A stretch of 64,000 nt of DNA from JBBDYH01 sp040901795 (GTDB lineage: Bacteria > Planctomycetota > Planctomycetia > Pirellulales > JALHPA01), in contig JBBDYH010000037.1 of NCBI GenBank assembly GCA_040901795.1, positions 1 to 64,000 of the forward strand, given 5' to 3'. The position numbers and the translations under genes were made by a program. Shown here piece after piece: positions 41,968-50,526 of this stretch (its first letter is position 1; the number at the start of each line of letters is the position of its first letter). The notes under the pieces were generated by a model. It did no database searches and had not been told where the DNA came from. It worked only from the letters and a program-made list of their open reading frames with translations.

Positions 41968-44900
41968 GTGCTTGCTGACAACACTGATTCTCAAGTAGCT
42001 ATGAACAACCTCATTCACATCGCGACGGCCGAGTTGGCACGGTTCCTTGACGCAAAGCTGCCAGAACTAGGGGCGGATTGGTGGCTTAAGCATGTAGTTA
42101 ATCGGCTGAGCTTCCAGCAACAACGAATTGTGCAGGAGCGCGGCCATAACACCGTAAAACAACTCGACTTTGCGGCGTTGTTACGAGTGTTCGACCAGAA
42201 CTGGTATGAGCTTTCCAGTGCTCTCATCCTGCCGCGCGAAGGCCGGACTTGGGTAAAGGAACTACAGACGGTGCGTAATAAATGGGCACACATGTCCGCA
42301 GAAGTCATGCCGGCAAGCGAGGTTTATCGGGACGCGGACACACTCGGTCGTTTCTTGATGATGATCGGAGCTACACAAGCCTCGTTGGATACCGTCGATG
42401 CGAGCAAGGCCGCTGCTGTTGCCGCGATGGCAAATACCAGGGGCGATTCGCATGCGAAAGCCACCGAGCCGAGCCCACGAAACGGGTTCGAACAGCCAGC
42501 GCACCCTGGAGTCGAGGTGTCACCGAACTCTATCTCGCTGTTCCGTGTGGGAGACCTCGTCGCCCTTCGGTCGAATCCTGCGACGATTCTCCCGGTTATC
42601 GAAGTGGTTTCGGGTGGCGGCGAGTACCGGTATCGGGTGTTCCAGAATAACGCCAAAGCCACGTATTATGAAAGTCAATTGCAGTCGCCAGCCACCGCGG
42701 CCGATGAGCGTAGAACGCTCACGGCCCGTGAACTTCAAGCCTATCTAACCACTCTGCAGATTCTTTCAGCGTCCACGGCGAACTTATTCTCCCTGCGTTC
42801 CGGGCGCGTTCAATTTGTGCCCTATCAGTACAGGCCGGTGCTCAAGCTTATCCGCTCCGACCGGCCCCGTCTTCTGATCGCCGATGAAGTGGGTGTTGGC
42901 AAGACCATCGAAGCAGGGTTGATCATCAAAGAACTTCGGGCGCGGTTGGATCTTTCAACAGTGCTGATCATCTGCCCCAAGGCACTTGTGGCCGAGCGCA
43001 AGTGGTTCGTGGAGATGAAGCGCTTTGACGAACACTTCACCGCGCTCGACGGTCCATTGCTTCGTCATTGCTTGCAAGAGACGCATCTGGAGGGGGAATG
43101 GCCGGCGCAATATGCCAAAGCGATTATCCCGTTCTCTCTCTTTGATTCCGATCTCGTACTGGGGCGCAGCAGACAAGGCAAAAGCAAGGATCAAGGTTTA
43201 TTGAACCTAGACCCACCGCCGAAATTCGATCTGGTTATCGTGGACGAAGCCCACCACATCCGGAACTCGGAGACCTTTTTGCATCAGGGTGTTCGCTATT
43301 TCTGCGATAACGCCGAGGCGGTGCTCTTTCTCAGCGCAACTCCGGTTCAGTTGGGCAGCGAAGACTTGTATACGCTACTCAACGTGCTGCGACCGGACCT
43401 TATCATCGATCACGCCAGTTTTGCGCAAATGGCCGCGCCAAACCGTCATATTAATTCAGCCATTCAGCATTGCCGCGCCGCCGGGGAAAAGTGGCAACAA
43501 GAAGCTCGTGCCAGCCTGGATGAAGTGGCCCAAACCGAATGGGGACGGCTGTTCCTCCGGGAATCGTCCGCGTTCCAGGGCATCTACGATCGCTTGGAGG
43601 AACAGTCGCTCTCCGACGCGGATCGCCTTGGACTTACGCGCGCCCTTGAAGGGCTCTATACGTTCAGCCCCTTAATCAACCGAACGCGCCGCCGAGATAT
43701 CGGCGAGTTCACAACTCGCAAGCCCGAAACGGTTCCCGTCGAATTCACTTCGGCGCAGAAGGAACTGCACGATGGTCTCCTAGCTGTCATCGCCCGAATT
43801 TTGGCCGTTTGTCATGGGCAGCAGAATGTCAAGTTCATGATGACGACCATTCGCCGGCAGTCCGCAAGTTGTCTCTACGGCCTTGCTCCGCTTCTTAAGG
43901 ACATCCTGACTGGCAAGCTAAACCGGCTCGAATTGATGGAGGCCAGCGACAACGACGACGACACCGACCTCGGCTTCGTTGAACAGGTGCGGGCGGATGT
44001 TGCAGCCCTCCTCGAACAGGCCCGCGACCTCGACCCGCACGATCCCAAGGTCGAGGAGTTTGTCAGAGTTCTTATGGCAAAAAGCAAGATGCGCAACAAT
44101 AAGGCGCTTGTTTTCAGCACATTCCGCCACACGTTGGCCTACCTTGCCCAGCACATGCAGCGCACGACGTTGCGGTACGGGTTGATTCATGGCAATGTGC
44201 CCGATGAGGAGCGCGCCGACTTGCGCCGTCGTTTCCGCTTGCCCAAAGAAGAGGGCGACTCGCTTGACGTGCTGCTTTCCTCCGAAGTGGGCTGCGAGGG
44301 CCTCGACTTCGAGTTCTGTGACTTCCTGATCAACTATGACCTGCCCTGGAATCCGATGCGGATTGAGCAACGCATCGGACGTATTGATCGGTATGGGCAA
44401 CGCAGCGAGGCCGTAGCAATCGTCAATTTCGTGACGCCGGGCACGGTGGATGCCGACATTTACGAACGTTGCCTCTTGCGCATCGGCGTCTTTCAGCACG
44501 CGATTGGGGGTAATGAGGAAATCCTCGGCGAGATTACGCGCGAACTCCATGACATCGCGGAGAACTTCACTCTGACTCCGGACGAACGCGAAGCAAGGCT
44601 TCGGCAACTCGCGGACAATGGCATTCGCCGGATTCAGGAAGAACAAGAACTGGAATCGAAACAAGCCGATTTGTTTGGCCTGAACGTGCCGAATCAATCA
44701 TGGCAACAGGAGATCGAAGCAGCGGAAAGCTATTGGCTCTCGGCTCCAGCGATCCAGGGTTGCGTGTCGGCATATCTCGCCGCCCGGTTAGACACTGAAG
44801 CCGATCATCTGCTCGGAGAAAAGGCGCTTAAAACCTTACGCCTGAGCCAGGAGGCCAGAGCCGAACTGCTCAAAGACTTCAAGAGCCTACCACGTTCGGC

Positions 44901-45591
44901 CGAACCCATCGCTCGTGAATGGGAAAAATGGCTTAAAGGCGCGCAGCCGACCCTGGCGGTTACGTTTGATCAGGGAGCCGCAGCAGAGAATCCCACAGCG
45001 ACCCATCTATCGGTCACTCATCCGCTCGTGCGGCAGGCAGCCCGCTTCCTTCAACTCGACGATCCGGCCTACGTCGCTCTCGTCGTGCGAAGCACCGAGG
45101 TCCCGCCGGGCGATTATCGCTTTGCCCTCTATCGGTGGAAGAAGCTCGGCGTAAAACTGGATGAATTGCTCGTTCCAGTGGCTTCTGATGCCGCGATTGA
45201 AAAAGTGCTGCTGGTCCTCCTGCAATCAGCCGCAGAAGTCGAGCACGCTGTTCCTCCGTCCTCGGTCGAGTTTGACGCCCTCGACGCCCAGCACCACATC
45301 AAGTGGACTGCCGCGCAGGCCAATTATATTGCCGAAAACCGACAGCAAGTCGAGCATCGGATCCAGAGCCTTACGGTGAGCCAAGCTGCACGCTGTAAAG
45401 CGATAGAAGACCAGATTGGCCGCGCCACAAATGAAAAGATTCGGTTGATGAAACAAAGCGAGTTGACCCGCGCAAATGCGGACTTCACGCGAAGAATGGA
45501 GGAACTTCAGCAGGCGGCTGGCAGCGGCGATATCCATGCTGCGGCCGTGCTATTTGGAACGATTACAGTGAATAGGGAAGGTCAGAAATGA
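41968..45591 (+). CDS. Swt1-type HEPN plus SNF2/RapA-like helicase (putative defence)
   Basis: 1207 residues from GTG 41968 (GGAG four bases upstream). ATG 42001 is an alternative. Residues about 12-135 form a Swt1-like HEPN domain with the R103-NKWA-H108 motif of HEPN ribonucleases. A SH3/Tudor-like region with Val/Gly-rich strands lies at about 185-240 (FRVGDLVALRSNPATI). The SF2 motor spans about 275-830: Walker A DEVGVGKTIEAG (K312), D426-EAH429, SATPVQLGSEDLY, and the C-lobe SSEVGCEGLDFEFCDF with QRIGRIDRYGQ. A long helical tail follows. The motor resembles RapA/DrmD-class helicases. The last four bases overlap the GHKL gene, so the two products are probably made in fixed ratio. Confidence 0.85.
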   Translation: MLADNTDSQVAMNNLIHIATAELARFLDAKLPELGADWWLKHVVNRLSFQQQRIVQERGHNTVKQLDFAALLRVFDQNWYELSSALILPREGRTWVKELQTVRNKWAHMSAEVMPASEVYRDADTLGRFLMMIGATQASLDTVDASKAAAVAAMANTRGDSHAKATEPSPRNGFEQPAHPGVEVSPNSISLFRVGDLVALRSNPATILPVIEVVSGGGEYRYRVFQNNAKATYYESQLQSPATAADERRTLTARELQAYLTTLQILSASTANLFSLRSGRVQFVPYQYRPVLKLIRSDRPRLLIADEVGVGKTIEAGLIIKELRARLDLSTVLIICPKALVAERKWFVEMKRFDEHFTALDGPLLRHCLQETHLEGEWPAQYAKAIIPFSLFDSDLVLGRSRQGKSKDQGLLNLDPPPKFDLVIVDEAHHIRNSETFLHQGVRYFCDNAEAVLFLSATPVQLGSEDLYTLLNVLRPDLIIDHASFAQMAAPNRHINSAIQHCRAAGEKWQQEARASLDEVAQTEWGRLFLRESSAFQGIYDRLEEQSLSDADRLGLTRALEGLYTFSPLINRTRRRDIGEFTTRKPETVPVEFTSAQKELHDGLLAVIARILAVCHGQQNVKFMMTTIRRQSASCLYGLAPLLKDILTGKLNRLELMEASDNDDDTDLGFVEQVRADVAALLEQARDLDPHDPKVEEFVRVLMAKSKMRNNKALVFSTFRHTLAYLAQHMQRTTLRYGLIHGNVPDEERADLRRRFRLPKEEGDSLDVLLSSEVGCEGLDFEFCDFLINYDLPWNPMRIEQRIGRIDRYGQRSEAVAIVNFVTPGTVDADIYERCLLRIGVFQHAIGGNEEILGEITRELHDIAENFTLTPDEREARLRQLADNGIRRIQEEQELESKQADLFGLNVPNQSWQQEIEAAESYWLSAPAIQGCVSAYLAARLDTEADHLLGEKALKTLRLSQEARAELLKDFKSLPRSAEPIAREWEKWLKGAQPTLAVTFDQGAAAENPTATHLSVTHPLVRQAARFLQLDDPAYVALVVRSTEVPPGDYRFALYRWKKLGVKLDELLVPVASDAAIEKVLLVLLQSAAEVEHAVPPSSVEFDALDAQHHIKWTAAQANYIAENRQQVEHRIQSLTVSQAARCKAIEDQIGRATNEKIRLMKQSELTRANADFTRRMEELQQAAGSGDIHAAAVLFGTITVNREGQK

Positions 45592-48500
45592 GTTTTCTCG
45601 ACGAGGTTCGTGCAAAGCGCCAAAAGCTTGCGGATGTCCTGTATGACGATGACTATTCCGGCATCCGTGACATCGTCGAGGAACTTTACCCCGATCGAGC
45701 ACACTTCATTTACGAGCTTCTTCAGAACGCCGAAGATGCAGGAGCAACAAAAGCAAGCTTCGTACTCGAAGAGGACTCAGTCAGCTTCGAGCACAATGGC
45801 GAATCCTTTACCAAGGACGACGTATGGGGCATCACGAATATCGGCAAAGGCACCAAGAAAGACCAGGCAGACAAGATCGGTCGCTTTGGCGTCGGGTTTA
45901 AAGCCGTGTTTGCCTATTCCGAAACTCCGCACATTTGGTCTCCGAGCTTCTCCTTTAGGATTACCGACTTGGTCTTGCCCACGGCAATCACTTCGAGGCC
46001 GGAACTTGGTAAGACAACCCGGTTCGAGTTTCCATTTAACAGTCCCAAGAAGAGCGCCCAAGACGCATACGTCGAGATTGATGCTGGTCTGAATGAACTG
46101 GCCGAGACAACGCTGCTCTTCCTTTCGCACTTGGAGTCTATTCGATGGGATAATGGACAGACGACATCGGGCGAGGTGCGTCGAATTCAGCACTCGGGGA
46201 ACCATTTCGAGGTTTTGAAAAAGGCTGGCGGCAACATTACAGCAAGCTCGCACTTTCTCCGCTTTGTCAAACCTGTTGAAGGTATGGAAAAGCAGTGTGT
46301 GGCCGTCGCATTCGCACTTGATTGCCTGCCCAACGTATCGACGATTGACCCAAAGAAGGCATTGGTTAAGCAGTTGAAGATTATCCCAGCACATCCGGGA
46401 CGTGTTGCTGTGTACTTTCCCGCCGATAAGGAAACGTCTGGACTGCGGTTCCATCTCCACGCGCCATTCGTCCCAGAACTTAGCCGCGCCAGCATCAAGG
46501 AGACCCCCGCGAACGACCCGTTGTTCCAGGGACTCGCCGAATTGACAGCCGCCGCGCTGCATAGCATCCGCGATCTTAAGCTGTTGACCGCCGATTTTCT
46601 GAGCGTGCTGCCGAATCCCTTGGATGACGTTCCTGTGAGGTATGAACGCATCCGGGCTGCCATCGTCGAGGAGATGAACAATCGGCCCCTGACGCCAACT
46701 CATGCCAAGTCGCATGCCCCCGCAAAGGACCTTGTACAGGCCAAGGCGTCCCTTAAGGAGTTACTGTCAGAAGAAGATCTCGGATTCTTGGTCGAGTACA
46801 ACATCAAGCCCCCGAAGTGGGCAATGGGCGCAGCGCAAAGGAACAGCAACACCGATCGGTTCCTGATCGGCTTGGCCATTACCGATTGGGATATCGACAA
46901 GTTTATCGACCTTTTCATACTGAAATCATCGGAGGAGCGGCGTTACCTTGGCGTTGCTCCCTGGTGCGTCGATGGTCCGGAGCAGCAATTCATGGCTTGG
47001 CTCGCCGCCAAGCCGATGGATTGGCACCAGCAAATGTACGCGATCGTTCGCACCGAACTACAGACATTTCCTCAACACAAGCGGCAGCAGACCATTGATC
47101 GTCTCAAAAACGCGAGAATCGTCCGGCTGAGTGACGGGGGATATAGTACTGGGAAGAAATGCTACTTTCCCAGTGAGGGAATCGAGCACGATAAACTTCT
47201 GCCTCGTGTCGATAAAGGCGTTTACTCGTCAGGTAAGAGCAAGACACAACAGGATGAGTCCCGGCAGTTCTTAACGGACGTAGGTGTTCGTGAAGTGGGC
47301 GAAACAGAGCAAGTAGAAGCCATTCTACAGCGCCGTTACACGAAGAATGCAAGAGATGTAGCGGTTCCAAATGACAAGAAGTATTGGAAGGATCTGAAAC
47401 GCTTTATCGCGTTGGTGGAACGAGAGCCAGCGACTTCGAAGTTGTTCGCGACCTTTTACATTTTTAAGCGAGCCAGCGATGACTGGGGTAGGCCAGCGGA
47501 TGTGTTTCTCGATTCCCCTTACTTTGAGACGAGACTCAGTGCTTACTACGACGCGATTGGGAAAAAAGCACAAAGAGCAACTTTTTCTCAGAGCTATCAA
47601 GAATCTGGCGTTCCGGTCGAACAACTGAAGCGGTTTGCGGAAATAGTCGGCGTCCAGAAAGAATTGAACGTCGAATGGACCGATTGTTCGAGAAACCCCA
47701 AATGGACCGAGCTACAGGGCGGAAGTGTTCGAAAGGTGAGCAACGACTCGTATCGTCGCCAGAATGACGATTTTGACGTTCCGGAGTTTGAAACGTTAAC
47801 AAACCTTGCAGAAACTGAGGCGTCCCGGCTCATTTGGCATACGATGACCACGGTGGTGAAGGACAAGCATCTTATCGCCACATATCGTCGCAACAACGAG
47901 TCGCCGAAGAAAAGCGTGGAGTCGCGATTGGTGCGTCGCCTGATGAATGCGCCGTGGATTCCGCAAACAGGTGGCCGATTTGTTTGTCCGGCGAACGCTT
48001 CCGCCAAACGCCTGCCCGAACGTTTTCCTTTCGATGCAGGCGATCAATGGCTCAAAGCGATTCACTTTGGCGAAGAGGAAGAGAAGCTTTCCGAGGAACA
48101 CAGACAGAAACAGACCGCTGCAGAGGAATTGGGATTTCCTGACACCGATGCTCTTGAACGGGTCAAGAGATTTGCCGCTATTCCGGTCGCTGAGCTAGAT
48201 CGAATGTGGGATGAGTATCAACGTAAGCAGCACGTGGAATTGCCGGACAATGTGCCCCGTGACCCCGAACGCCGCGCAGGAATTGTAGGGCAACAAGCCG
48301 CTGACGCCGCTGACCGGATTACGGAACAACGCACCCGATCTGTGTCAATCGGCAGGGAGGATGTGAAACGAGAGGCCAGGCAGTATCTGCGCCAGCAATA
48401 CACGAAGCCAGATGGCGAGATGATGTGTCAGGTCTGCAAGGGAGAATTGAAGCTTCCGTTCAAGCTAGATGATGGAACCTACTACTTCGAGGCAGTCGAG

Positions 48501-48776
48501 TTTCTTCGAGAACTGAAAAAACTGCATCGTCAAAACTTTCTCACTCTTTGCCCGAACCACAGCGCGATGTTCCAACATGCAAATGGCTCGCGCGAATTGA
48601 TCACGACGATGTTTGCCGAATTCGAGGGCAACTACCTTGACGTTATCCTCGCGCAAGAAGACGCCACCATCTACTTCACAAAGACCCACATTGCAGACCT
48701 CAGAAAAGTCATCGACGTCGATCGTGCCGAGGGCGAAGCCGGCGATGCTGACGGCGCCGGACGGTGGAGTGCTTAA
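45588..48776 (+). CDS. Sacsin-like GHKL ATPase with C-terminal CCCH metal site (putative defence)
   Basis: 1062 residues, with ATG inside the TGA of the helicase gene (ATGA). The N-terminal 230 residues are a sacsin/Hsp90-type ATP-binding domain: E43-LLQN47-AED, FEHNG71-ESF in place of the usual DNG box, and G2 KIGRFGVGFKAVF (about 97-109). The middle 600 residues are unassigned and mostly helical. Near the end C947-QV-C950 and C988-PN-H991 (LCPNHSAMF) form a zinc-knuckle arrangement very like the ends of HNH nucleases, but the catalytic His region reads FEAVEF, so nuclease activity is doubtful. GC content is visibly lower than in the core genes. A joint anti-phage role with the helicase is inferred. 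Confidence 0.8.
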   Translation: MSFLDEVRAKRQKLADVLYDDDYSGIRDIVEELYPDRAHFIYELLQNAEDAGATKASFVLEEDSVSFEHNGESFTKDDVWGITNIGKGTKKDQADKIGRFGVGFKAVFAYSETPHIWSPSFSFRITDLVLPTAITSRPELGKTTRFEFPFNSPKKSAQDAYVEIDAGLNELAETTLLFLSHLESIRWDNGQTTSGEVRRIQHSGNHFEVLKKAGGNITASSHFLRFVKPVEGMEKQCVAVAFALDCLPNVSTIDPKKALVKQLKIIPAHPGRVAVYFPADKETSGLRFHLHAPFVPELSRASIKETPANDPLFQGLAELTAAALHSIRDLKLLTADFLSVLPNPLDDVPVRYERIRAAIVEEMNNRPLTPTHAKSHAPAKDLVQAKASLKELLSEEDLGFLVEYNIKPPKWAMGAAQRNSNTDRFLIGLAITDWDIDKFIDLFILKSSEERRYLGVAPWCVDGPEQQFMAWLAAKPMDWHQQMYAIVRTELQTFPQHKRQQTIDRLKNARIVRLSDGGYSTGKKCYFPSEGIEHDKLLPRVDKGVYSSGKSKTQQDESRQFLTDVGVREVGETEQVEAILQRRYTKNARDVAVPNDKKYWKDLKRFIALVEREPATSKLFATFYIFKRASDDWGRPADVFLDSPYFETRLSAYYDAIGKKAQRATFSQSYQESGVPVEQLKRFAEIVGVQKELNVEWTDCSRNPKWTELQGGSVRKVSNDSYRRQNDDFDVPEFETLTNLAETEASRLIWHTMTTVVKDKHLIATYRRNNESPKKSVESRLVRRLMNAPWIPQTGGRFVCPANASAKRLPERFPFDAGDQWLKAIHFGEEEEKLSEEHRQKQTAAEELGFPDTDALERVKRFAAIPVAELDRMWDEYQRKQHVELPDNVPRDPERRAGIVGQQAADAADRITEQRTRSVSIGREDVKREARQYLRQQYTKPDGEMMCQVCKGELKLPFKLDDGTYYFEAVEFLRELKKLHRQNFLTLCPNHSAMFQHANGSRELITTMFAEFEGNYLDVILAQEDATIYFTKTHIADLRKVIDVDRAEGEAGDADGAGRWSA

Positions 48777-48782
48777 CGAGTA

Positions 48783-48880
48783 TTGTGGAACCCCGTTGGG
48801 GTTCAATGTTGGCTTTTTGCGGCCGTTTACCCAGGATGCGATCACGGCGAGCGACCCTGGGCTGCGGAGTTGAACGCCTT
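48783..48880. repeat. Intergenic repeat block (AACCCCGTTGGGGTT type)
   Basis: Contains the palindrome AACCCCGTTGGGGTT, a CCCAGG...CCTGGG pair and GAACGCCTTCGGCGTTC. These nested stems form a compact repeat block directly after the GHKL gene, which could also end its transcript. Confidence 0.65.
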
Positions 48881-48893
48881 CGGCGTTCGAATG

Positions 48894-48914
48894 CAAGCTA
48901 AAGCTTGAACTCCA
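48894..48914 (-). repeat. 21-bp dispersed repeat, copy 4
   Basis: Identical to the copy at 40953-40973 and in the same orientation, so the two form direct repeats around the 7.9-kb segment that holds the helicase/GHKL module. Confidence 0.85.
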
Positions 48915-48925
48915 GCAACTCCAGC

Positions 48926-49441
48926 TTAGCGGTTGTGGAGCTCATAGGATTCCACGAGCCAGCGATCGCCGTGCTTAATGAGCTTGACGGTGACGCGGCG
49001 AAGGAAGCGATCATAGGGTACGCCGCTAGCCTGGAACTTGAGCACGCCGAGAAAGGTGGCGATTGCTTTGGGGGGCAACTCCAGGGGGCTGAATTCAATT
49101 CTAAGATCAGCGACTCTTGCTTCCTCGATTTTTAACAACGGCATTCGGCGACGGACCTCACTCCGCAATGGCTCCGCGGTAGTGGAAAGATACTCGAGAG
49201 TCGCGTCGACGTCATTTGCCTCCAGTGCCGCTGCGGCGCCGTAGACGGTATCCTCGATCAGCTCGCGATCAGTGACGACGTAGCGTTCGACCAGAACCAA
49301 TACCGCCGCGACCAGCGCCACAGCGCCCAACCAGACGAGATACAGTCCCCGCCCGGTCTTCAAAAAGGCGACGAACAGGCAGATCCCGACAATCGCTGCC
49401 GTAATAAGCGCCATCGTGGAATCTTCGGTGAGCCAAGACAT
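48926..49441 (-). CDS. Two-TM protein with NTF2-like domain
   Basis: 171 residues from ATG 49441. Two membrane segments at the N-terminus (MALITAAIVGICLFVAFL and LVWLGAVALVAAVLVLVE) are followed by a soluble part with an NTF2/SnoaL-like pattern: a helix (EDTVYGAAAALEANDVDATL), then strands ending in VTVKLIKHGDRWLVESYEL. Such proteins are common, small and of unknown function. It is likely membrane-bound with a cytoplasmic or periplasmic cone-shaped domain. It converges on the repeat block after the GHKL gene. Confidence 0.75.
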   Translation of the reverse strand: MSWLTEDSTMALITAAIVGICLFVAFLKTGRGLYLVWLGAVALVAAVLVLVERYVVTDRELIEDTVYGAAAALEANDVDATLEYLSTTAEPLRSEVRRRMPLLKIEEARVADLRIEFSPLELPPKAIATFLGVLKFQASGVPYDRFLRRVTVKLIKHGDRWLVESYELHNR

Positions 49442-49534
49442 GTATCAGTACCTTGAGTTCGCAACATAGCTCAAGCAAAATCGTACAAACGAACCGCGGA
49501 TAACGCTGATAGCGCGGATTTCAGCAACAATGTC

Positions 49535-49616
49535 GCCCCTCCGGGGCTTTGTATTTTTCGCGCCAACCGGTCCGAGGGCTGGCGCCCCCGGCTAGAGAAT
49601 ATCGCCCCTCCGGGGC
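49535..49616. repeat. Pair of GCCCCTCCGGGGC palindromes
   Basis: GCCCCTCCGGGGC occurs at 49535-49547 and again at 49604-49616, separated by GGGCTGGCGCCCCCGGC, itself partly palindromic. The right copy runs to the stop codon of the next minus-strand gene. It resembles the widespread CGCCCCTCCGGGGC intergenic element. Confidence 0.75.
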
Positions 49617-50113
49617 TATCCTGCCCGTCGAGAGTCTCCGGTAGTTCTCGCACGAGTCGAAGCACGTTCATTCCGCCACAGCATGACCGCCGATGCAAGC
49701 GAGGCCAGCAGCAACGCGGCGGCAAGAAAATGCAGTGGCACCTGGCGATCGTGCGAATAACCGATAGAAAGCCCAGGGGAGTCATCGTCAGCGTAATCCC
49801 GGTTCGCGGTGGCAGCGTCCGGCTGCTCGGTTGACACGGTGGCCGCACCGCCCCGTCGTTGCTCGGCGATTCGCTCCCGGGCTTCGTACCGCGCCTCCAA
49901 CCGTTTTTGCCGGTCGTCGTATTTTCCAGAGATCGCCCATACGCCAAGCAAGCCAACGGCGCTAAACGCGAAGGCCCAGAACCAAGGGGAATCGGAAACC
50001 GCCGATCCCCCCCGCTTCGTGATCAAGTAGCCTCCCACGCCCAGCAGCAACAGGACTACGAGCGGTAGAACGCCGATCAGGTTGCCCGCCAAAACACCAA
50101 GGATGAGATCCAT
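49616..50113 (-). CDS. Three-TM hypothetical membrane protein
   Basis: 165 residues from ATG 50113 (MDLILGVLAGNLIGVLP). The frame is open to 50155. Membrane segments are at about 12-32 (VLPLVVLLLLGVGGYLI), 44-62 (FWAFAFSAVGLLGVWAI) and 130-148 (FLAAALLLASLASAVMLW). The loop between the second and third is highly charged and begins with a coiled-coil-like run (DDRQKRLEARYEARERIAEQ). I do not recognise a family. Confidence 0.65.
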   Translation of the reverse strand: MDLILGVLAGNLIGVLPLVVLLLLGVGGYLITKRGGSAVSDSPWFWAFAFSAVGLLGVWAISGKYDDRQKRLEARYEARERIAEQRRGGAATVSTEQPDAATANRDYADDDSPGLSIGYSHDRQVPLHFLAAALLLASLASAVMLWRNERASTRARTTGDSRRAG

Positions 50114-50526
50114 ACCACTCACCATACACGAATCGTAGCGGCGGCTTCCAGACATCCGCGTGGGCCTCAGCCGCGGCCCGGCACCAGCAAAAGGCTCAGC
50201 CTGGCGCCTGGTCGCGGCCCAATCTGCGTGCTACTCGCCCCTACGAGAACGGTCCACCCGGTTTGTAACGCTTGTGCCTGCATGGTAAATTACTTGGTTG
50301 TTTTTGCGCCGTACGCACCGAAATTGCGGGCAGTTGTGGTGAACCACGCCACCTGGTCGCATGGGGCCGTAGAGTGCCGCAGCAACGGCTGTGAGCATTG
50401 TGACCTCGCCGCGTGTGCGGCTGTGTCCGTCGCCGTTTGATTCACTCGGTAGGCGGCTTGCCAGTCGCCGATGAAACGATAAGCCCGTCTTTTCGACGCG
50501 CCGCGTTGACTGTGGGAGTGAATCGT
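50114..50526. other. Intergenic region before the FAAL megaenzyme
   Basis: 413 bases. It must hold the divergent promoters of the small membrane gene and of the FAAL gene. I see no consensus hexamer pair, no strong hairpin and no credible small gene. The frame of the FAAL gene is open from 50413 but upstream codons lack protein-like content. Confidence 0.45.

Noticed and set aside
41556..41998. Open frames before the helicase gene, including one ending in LAGVVCLLTTLILK
   Set aside because: The hydrophobic-ending frame has no start codon after its upstream TGA, and the others are Arg/Pro/Ser-rich with no family features.
41968..48776. Naming the helicase/GHKL pair as DISARM, Druantia, Zorya, Hachiman or Hma
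   Set aside because: Diagnostic partner genes (for example drmA/drmB, a methyltransferase, HamA or Zor motor proteins) are absent, and motif similarity of the helicase alone is not enough.
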